This document shows positions 6,791 through 10,346 of a stretch of 10,346 nucleotides of DNA, piece after piece. Made by a program: the position numbers and the translations under genes. Source of the stretch: an uncultured Coriobacteriaceae bacterium (GTDB taxonomy: Bacteria > Actinomycetota > Coriobacteriia > Coriobacteriales > Eggerthellaceae). Numbering within the stretch: position 1 is the first letter of the stretch; every line of letters starts with the position of its first letter. The notes under the pieces are model-generated. The model did not search any database and had not been told where the DNA came from. It was given only the letters and a program-made list of their open reading frames with translations. The stretch spans positions 1-10,346 of the forward strand of contig CACZIP010000044.1 of the NCBI GenBank assembly GCA_902781245.1. The letters are read 5' to 3'.

Positions 6791-6866
6791 GAATCGCCAA
6801 TCCTCCGCCCTTCGGTGACTCCCCGCAATTCCTCGCCACAGCGTGGCAAGTTTTTAAGGGAAGGCA
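6791..6866 (+). repeat. Palindromic intergenic element, degenerate copy A
   Basis: Order of parts: GAATCG (6791-6796), left arm GTGACTCCCC (6815-6824), a core hairpin GCCAC (6835-6839) / GTGGC (6843-6847) with a 3-base loop, a TTTTT run (6851-6855), and a decayed right arm AAGGGAAGGC. The same order and spacing occur in copy B at 6922-6991, where the right arm is intact. Homology of A and B is judged by eye. Confidence 0.6.
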
Positions 6867-6921
6867 TTATCGTTTTTGAGGATAAAATCTGTGAGCTCGC
6901 GTTTCATGATGGCGCTTATCG

Positions 6922-6991
6922 GAATCGGCCCGAAAACAGTGACTCCCCCCGATTTTCCTCCACCAAGTGGCACTTTTTCGAGGGGAGTCAC
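6922..6991 (+). repeat. Palindromic intergenic element, copy B with intact arms
   Basis: GAATCGG (6922-6928), then left arm GTGACTCCCC (6939-6948) and exact reverse-complement right arm GGGGAGTCAC (6982-6991); pairing extends inward after one mismatch by CGA/TCG. Inside is a small hairpin CCAC (6960-6963) / GTGG (6967-6970) followed by TTTTT (6974-6978). The whole could form a cruciform or an RNA hairpin with a terminator-like core. Confidence 0.75.
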
Positions 6992-7110
6992 GAATTGTTG
7001 TCTTTAACCCCAAAACCTATTTCATTGGAACCCGACCGTCGCATGATTCGGGAATCCTGGATTTGCTGACCTTCTCCTACAACCTTTAGCAAACCCCGTC
7101 GAGTAAAAGG

Positions 7111-7128
7111 ATAGGATGTTTATCCTAT
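7111..7128. repeat. Short inverted repeat
   Basis: ATAGGAT (7111-7117) and ATCCTAT (7122-7128) are exact reverse complements with a 4-base GTTT loop. It is not followed by a T-run. Possible protein-binding site or remnant; no adjacent gene explains it. Confidence 0.5.
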
Positions 7129-7191
7129 GAAGGGGAAGCGTCCTACGTCAACACCCTTATCCGACGTACTTTCAATCCTTTAACTCTTTCT

Positions 7192-7205
7192 GTCACCCGC
7201 TCCAA
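7192..7205 (+). repeat. 14-bp direct repeat, copy 2 (att-like tail of tRNA-Gly)
   Basis: Exact copy of the tRNA-Gly 3' terminus (6507-6520), 685 bp downstream in the same orientation, including the CCA. The upstream bases do not continue the tRNA T-arm, so this is a tail only and not a second tRNA. A terminator follows within 5 bp, the position expected for the original terminator of the tRNA before an insertion. Confidence 0.8.
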
Positions 7206-7210
7206 GAAAC

Positions 7211-7240
7211 AAACAGGCACCGTCTCCGGTGCCTGTCGCT
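7211..7240. terminator. Bidirectional terminator beside serA
   Basis: Stem ACAGGCACC / GGTGCCTGT (7211-7234) with a 6-base loop. On the minus strand it is followed by TTGTTTCTT and lies about 30 bp after the serA stop. On the plus strand it is followed by CGCTTTTCT and lies just after the tRNA-Gly tail repeat. Confidence 0.85.
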
Positions 7241-7261
7241 TTTCTATCCTGCGCAGCTCTT

Positions 7262-8425
7262 TTAGAAGATGCGAACCCTCACGATGCCTTCACGGGCAGA
7301 CATCTTGTCGAAAGCGTCGTCTCCCACCTTGTCGTCGATGTCGATGATCGTATAGGCATAGTCGCCGCGCGCCTTGCTGATGATGTTTGCGAGGTTGTGG
7401 CCGTGCTGTGCGATGGCGTCGGTCACGCCGTTGATCACACCGGGAACGTTGCGGTGGATGAGCGTGATGCGCTGGCCTTCGGGACGAAGCGGCCCGAGCG
7501 AGCAAGCCGGGAAGTTCACCGAGTTGGTGATGTTGCCGTTGTCGATGAAGTCAACGAGCTGGTTGACGGCCATGACAGCGCAGTTCTCCTCAGCTTCGGC
7601 AGTCGACGCGCCCAGATGCGGCAGCACGATCGTGTTCTTCGCGCCCATGATGGTCGGATTTGCAAAGTCGGTCACGTAGCGACCCAACTGATCGGCCTCG
7701 AGAGCGCGCACCATCGCGTTCTCGTCGACGAGCGTGTTGCGCGAGAAGTTCAGGAAGACAGCGTCGCTCTTCATGAGCTCGATCTCGTGCTCGCCGATCA
7801 TGCCCTTCGTCTGCTCCATGGCAGGCACGTGGATGGTGATGTAATCGCACTCCGAGCAGATGTCGTCGAGGTTCGTCACGTGCTTGACGGCGTTGGAGAG
7901 GCGCCATGCGGCGTCGACCGACACGTAGGGGTCGTAGCCATAGACTTCCATGCCGAGCTCGATAGCCGCGTTGGCGACGAGCGCACCAATGGCACCCAGG
8001 CCGATGACGCCGAGCTTCTTGCTGAGGATCTCGCGTCCGGCGAACGCCTTCTTGGCCTTTTCGACCGACTTGGCGATGTTCTCGTCATCGGCATTCTCGC
8101 GGCACCACACGACACCGTCGACGATGCCACGGCTGGCGAGAAGCATGCCGCAGAGCACGAGCTCCTTCACGGCATTTGCATTTGCACCAGGGGTGTTGAA
8201 CACGACGATACCCTCTTCAGCACAACGGTCGAGCGGGATGTTGTTGACGCCAGCACCAGCGCGTGCGATGGCAAGGAGGCTGTCGGGGAAAGCGGTGTCA
8301 TGCAGCTGGGCGCTGCGAACGAGCACGCCATCGGCGTTTGCGAGCTCATCCGTGAGCTCGTAGCCCTCGGGCAAGCGATCCGTGCCCTTCTTGGAAATGT
8401 TGTTTAGGCAGTGAATGCGGGGCAT
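7262..8425 (-). CDS. serA: D-3-phosphoglycerate dehydrogenase, short ACT-domain type
   Basis: First step of serine synthesis: NAD-dependent oxidation of 3-phosphoglycerate to 3-phosphohydroxypyruvate, cytosolic. 387 residues: split substrate domain (1-95 and about 285-310), NAD-binding domain with GLGAIG (142-147) and Asp165 (YGYDPY) for the NAD ribose, catalytic Arg229 (LNFSRN) and His270 (LPHLGAST), and a C-terminal ACT domain (about 317-387, ITLIHRNVPGVINGVTDAIAQHGHNLANI) where serine may bind for feedback inhibition. It lacks the intervening domain of long SerA forms. The catalytic Glu usually found in the DxFxxE stretch is not visible: here TDFANPTIMG (252-261). The ATG at 8423-8425 has AAGGA six bases upstream. 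No serB or serC is adjacent. Divergent from the deacetylase. Confidence 0.92.
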   Translation of the reverse strand: MPRIHCLNNISKKGTDRLPEGYELTDELANADGVLVRSAQLHDTAFPDSLLAIARAGAGVNNIPLDRCAEEGIVVFNTPGANANAVKELVLCGMLLASRGIVDGVVWCRENADDENIAKSVEKAKKAFAGREILSKKLGVIGLGAIGALVANAAIELGMEVYGYDPYVSVDAAWRLSNAVKHVTNLDDICSECDYITIHVPAMEQTKGMIGEHEIELMKSDAVFLNFSRNTLVDENAMVRALEADQLGRYVTDFANPTIMGAKNTIVLPHLGASTAEAEENCAVMAVNQLVDFIDNGNITNSVNFPACSLGPLRPEGQRITLIHRNVPGVINGVTDAIAQHGHNLANIISKARGDYAYTIIDIDDKVGDDAFDKMSAREGIVRVRIF

Positions 8426-8458
8426 TTTATTCCTTTCAGTCGTTTTAGTAACCTTTAC

Positions 8459-8486
8459 ATGATAGCGCTTTCAGAAAAAATGACAT
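8459..8486 (-). promoter_or_regulatory. Candidate promoter of serA
   Basis: On the minus strand ATGTCA (8481-8486), 16 bp, TATCAT (8459-8464), giving a leader of about 27 nt before the ATG. It interlocks with the divergent promoter of the deacetylase: the -35 of this one is four bases from the -10 of the other. Confidence 0.5.
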
Positions 8487-8489
8487 CGT

Positions 8490-8495
8490 TATAAT
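8490..8495 (+). promoter_or_regulatory. -10 box for leaderless transcription of the deacetylase
   Basis: A perfect TATAAT ends six bases before the ATG at 8502, so transcription starting seven bases after the box begins at the start codon. The bases between are AGACGC with no Shine-Dalgarno. The -35 is weak (CTTTCA at 8468-8473, 16-bp spacer). Confidence 0.6.
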
Positions 8496-8501
8496 AGACG
8501 C

Positions 8502-9701
8502 ATGACGGAACGTTCAAACAAAGGCTCGAACCGCGCCACACATGAAGCACCGAAGCCGTTTCCCGTATGGAAAGCGCTCGTTGCCCTAGCTCTCATCGCC
8601 GCGATCGTGTTCGCAGCACAGCTATGCTCGACCGCTGCGACCATCAATGTGACCGTCAACGGAACCGAGTACACGCTTCATGGCGCCAAAACCATGCAAA
8701 CTGCCATCAAGGAAAGCGGGTTGCCCATCAACTCTGGCGACCTCATCTCCTTGCGCGGGCAAATACTCGAAAAACACGGTGGCAATCCGTTCTACGCAAC
8801 GGTCAACGGCGTCGAAACAGTCGATCCCAACTTGAAACTGCACAATGGCGACGAAATAACGGTCACCGACGGCAAAGACGTCGTGGAAGATTACGAGAGC
8901 GAATACGAGCCCATCCCCTTCTCCGCTGTCACTGGCGGGCTCGGGGCCCTGCATATCTTCATCCCTGGCGAAGAGGGTACGATGGAGACACGCACGGGGG
9001 TGCTTTCCGGCGAACAGGTGCGCAAGCTTCAAAAAGAAGAAACCAACCTCGTGCGATGGTGCTACAACCCCGACGTCGGCGACGACAAGGTCATCGCCCT
9101 GACATTCGACGATGGCCCATCACCCGAATGCACTGCCGAGATACTCGACATCCTTGCAGAAAACGATGCCAAGGCAACCTTTTTCATAGTCGGGTCGCAA
9201 ATCATGACGGAAGAGGACGCAGCTCTGGTGAAACGAGCCTACGATGAGGGGCACCAGCTATGCACGCACACGTACACCTTCGGCCAATCCGTCAGCTCGT
9301 TCAACTTTTCTTCGCTTGCAGCGCAAGATCAGATTGATGAGATCAACCTTGGCTACCAGGCCATTTCGAACGTAACCGGCGTAGAGCCGAGCCATTGCGT
9401 CAGGCTGCCGGGCGGAACGATGAACAACGATGCCGTGGTGAACGTTGCACCCTACATCGACGCGGAGATAAGCTGGACTGTCGACACAGGCGACTGGCTC
9501 TCCCCCGGCTCTGATGTCATTTTCGAGACAATCATCAAGGCTCAACCTGGCGACATCATCTTGTGTCACGATTCAGCCAACAGCCAACAGACCATCGAGG
9601 CTCTGAGAAAAGCCCTTCCCTGGCTCAAGCGATGGGGATACAAGTTCGTGACCATAGACGATATGCTCGTCTACCCAGAACTGAAAGTAGAAGAGGAGTA
9701 A
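8502..9701 (+). CDS. Membrane-anchored polysaccharide deacetylase (NodB homology domain)
   Basis: 399 residues: a short basic cytosolic tail (1-23), one membrane span or signal anchor (about 24-45), an extracellular beta-rich region (48-125, with two VNG turns, perhaps ubiquitin-like; not firmly recognised), then a NodB carbohydrate esterase 4 domain (about 195-395). CE4 enzymes remove N- or O-acetyl groups from peptidoglycan or other envelope glycans. Visible motifs: TFDDGPS with Asp203 and Asp204, RLPGG (301-305, usually RxPxG), SWTVDTGDW (324-332), and LCHDS with His356. Motif 2, normally H-S/T-x-x-H, reads HTYTF (256-260), so His256 is present but the second metal ligand is Phe260; activity is therefore uncertain. 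The gene appears leaderless and heads a cluster with a small membrane protein and a TrkH-type transporter, ten bases downstream. Confidence 0.9.
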   Translation: MTERSNKGSNRATHEAPKPFPVWKALVALALIAAIVFAAQLCSTAATINVTVNGTEYTLHGAKTMQTAIKESGLPINSGDLISLRGQILEKHGGNPFYATVNGVETVDPNLKLHNGDEITVTDGKDVVEDYESEYEPIPFSAVTGGLGALHIFIPGEEGTMETRTGVLSGEQVRKLQKEETNLVRWCYNPDVGDDKVIALTFDDGPSPECTAEILDILAENDAKATFFIVGSQIMTEEDAALVKRAYDEGHQLCTHTYTFGQSVSSFNFSSLAAQDQIDEINLGYQAISNVTGVEPSHCVRLPGGTMNNDAVVNVAPYIDAEISWTVDTGDWLSPGSDVIFETIIKAQPGDIILCHDSANSQQTIEALRKALPWLKRWGYKFVTIDDMLVYPELKVEEE

Positions 9702-9711
9702 AATTACCCAA

Positions 9712-9861
9712 ATGAGAAAAGACCGCGACAGCTGGATCGACATGGCCCCCGATGCAATCATCGGGTACAGCACGCTTGTGCTCGCCATCGTGTGCTTCCT
9801 GCTGGCGCTCGTCGTGATTGTTGCTATCGTGCGTTTCATCGTCGGAGTGGGAGCGGCATAA
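9712..9861 (+). CDS. Small single-span membrane protein, 49 aa
   Basis: A short frame not covered by usual length cut-offs. 49 residues: a polar, charged N-terminus (MRKDRDSWIDMAPDA, 1-15) and one long hydrophobic stretch (about 20-40, STLVLAIVCFLLALVVIVAIV) ending with Arg41 and a Gly/Ala tail. It lies 10 bp after the deacetylase stop and 3 bp before the transporter start, on the same strand, with a GAGGAG inside the end of the deacetylase gene (about 15 bases from the ATG, rather far). The position makes it a likely translated member of the operon. No family is recognised. By position and build it might be an accessory subunit of the transporter, as KdpF is for Kdp, but there is no sequence evidence for that. 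Confidence 0.65.
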   Translation: MRKDRDSWIDMAPDAIIGYSTLVLAIVCFLLALVVIVAIVRFIVGVGAA

Positions 9862-9864
9862 ACC

Positions 9865-10346
9865 ATGTGGCAGCGATTGTCACTCTACGACCTGCGCGTC
9901 ATCGGCCATTATCTTGGCGTGCTCATCCTGTTCACGACGATCGGTCTGGCAGCACCCCTACTTACGTCGATTATCTTCGGCGAGTGGCAAGCGACCGAAC
10001 GCTATTTCCTCACCATCGGCATCTTCCTCATTGTTGGCTCGGCGCTGCGCTTCCTGCGCATCCAGCCGGGTCGCTTGAGCAGGCAACAGGCGTTTGCAAT
10101 CACGGGTCTCTCGTGGCTCGTGTTGGCATTTTTCGCCGCGCTGCCACTGTACTGGTCGGGCCATTACGCAAACTACCTCGACTCGTTGTTCGAAGCCGTT
10201 TCGGGCTTGACGACAACAGGAGCATCGGTTGTTCAGGATCTCGACCATCTCTCGTACTCAGACAACATGTGGCGATTCATGATGCATCTGATGGGCGGCT
10301 TGGGATTGGTCGTCGTCGGCCTGTCCTTCGGGTTGTTCGGCAAGGG
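9865..10346 (+). CDS. TrkH/KtrB-family potassium transporter subunit, C-terminus cut by window
   Basis: N-terminal 160 residues of an integral membrane protein of the Trk/Ktr/HKT superfamily, which takes up K+ through four pore repeats; the full family length is about 440-490 residues. Visible: hydrophobic spans at about 13-37, 46-63 and 77-97, then the first pore helix and selectivity filter SLFEAVSGLTTTGAS (107-121), with Gly119 the filter glycine, and the following span beginning HLMGGLGLVVV (141-151), like the IGGxGI segment of TrkH. The longer N-terminal part before the first pore fits TrkH more than KtrB. The ATG at 9865 follows the small membrane protein by three bases, with GGGAG (9849-9853) upstream, so translation is probably coupled. 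Partner TrkA/KtrA (NAD-binding RCK protein) is expected nearby, perhaps downstream beyond the window. Confidence 0.88.
   Translation, partial: MWQRLSLYDLRVIGHYLGVLILFTTIGLAAPLLTSIIFGEWQATERYFLTIGIFLIVGSALRFLRIQPGRLSRQQAFAITGLSWLVLAFFAALPLYWSGHYANYLDSLFEAVSGLTTTGASVVQDLDHLSYSDNMWRFMMHLMGGLGLVVVGLSFGLFGK

Larger units (their letters stand above)
6565..7191. other. Gene-poor segment between the tRNA-Gly end and its repeated tail
   Basis: About 630 bp without a convincing protein gene. The open frames here (for example plus 6725-7069 from a TTG, and minus 6673-6867) have no ribosome site and run through inverted repeats. Contents: a nested dyad with arms GTGTC/GACAC around GCCG/CGGC (6589-6618), four CCTGG boxes with a 16-bp tandem repeat (6687-6765), two diverged copies of a palindromic element (6791-6866 and 6922-6991) and a short dyad ATAGGAT/ATCCTAT (7111-7128). 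No integrase, transposase or RNA gene is recognised. Base composition looks more AT-rich than the flanking genes, but I did not compute it. Confidence 0.6.

Noticed and set aside
6725..7069. 114-residue frame through the palindromic elements
   Set aside because: It starts at a TTG without a ribosome site inside a tandem repeat and runs through both inverted-repeat copies; the parts that look alike in the protein reflect the DNA repeats.
6507..7205. CRISPR array or integron
   Set aside because: The repeats are two or fewer per type, without regular spacers, and no cas or integrase gene is present.
7229..8407. 392-residue open frame on the plus strand opposite serA
   Set aside because: Antisense shadow of serA; rich in His, Asp, Val and Arg as expected from the complement of GC-rich codons, with no motif.

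Overview
The window is from a moderately GC-rich bacterium. Several features fit a Coriobacteriia/Eggerthellaceae-like actinobacterium: many GTG/TTG start candidates, two leaderless-looking genes with -10 boxes exactly placed before ATG, and protein sequences of an actinobacterial or anaerobe type. This assignment is an inference from style, not from a marker gene. Most of the window is chromosomal housekeeping: sugar-nucleotide and cell-envelope functions, serine biosynthesis, two tRNAs and the start of a potassium-transport gene.

Layout. (1) 2-856 (-): 5' part of an iron-dependent alcohol dehydrogenase, cut by the window edge. (2) 993-2120 (+): galE, divergent from the dehydrogenase. (3) 2117-3283 (-): an LCP-family glycopolymer transferase, tail-to-tail with galE so that the two stop codons share one CTAG. 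(4) 3485-3742 (+): a small XRE-type regulator with a perfect inverted repeat just upstream and no Shine-Dalgarno. (5) 3824-5509 (-) phosphohexomutase and 5536-6177 (-) HAD phosphatase, a likely two-gene operon. (6) 6230-6316 (-) tRNA-Leu(CAG) and 6445-6519 (+) tRNA-Gly(CCC), divergent. (7) 6520-7209: about 690 bp without a convincing gene, bounded by a 14-bp direct repeat of the tRNA-Gly 3' end and holding tandem repeats and two copies of a palindromic element. (8) 7262-8425 (-): serA-type phosphoglycerate dehydrogenase. (9) 8502 to the end (+): membrane-anchored NodB-type polysaccharide deacetylase, a 49-aa single-span membrane protein and the N-terminal part of a TrkH/KtrB potassium transporter, tightly spaced.

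Themes. Phosphohexomutase makes glucose-1-phosphate, which feeds UDP-glucose. GalE interconverts UDP-hexoses, LCP proteins attach glycopolymers to peptidoglycan, and NodB-type proteins modify envelope polysaccharides. The genes are separately transcribed, so this is a shared theme and not one operon.

I found no complete new defence or mobile system. The most interesting places are the tRNA-Gly-bounded 690-bp segment (an att-like scar or a minimal element with palindromic repeats), a NodB enzyme lacking one metal-ligand histidine, a GalE with an insertion and a changed specificity-gate residue, and the small membrane protein coupled to the potassium transporter.
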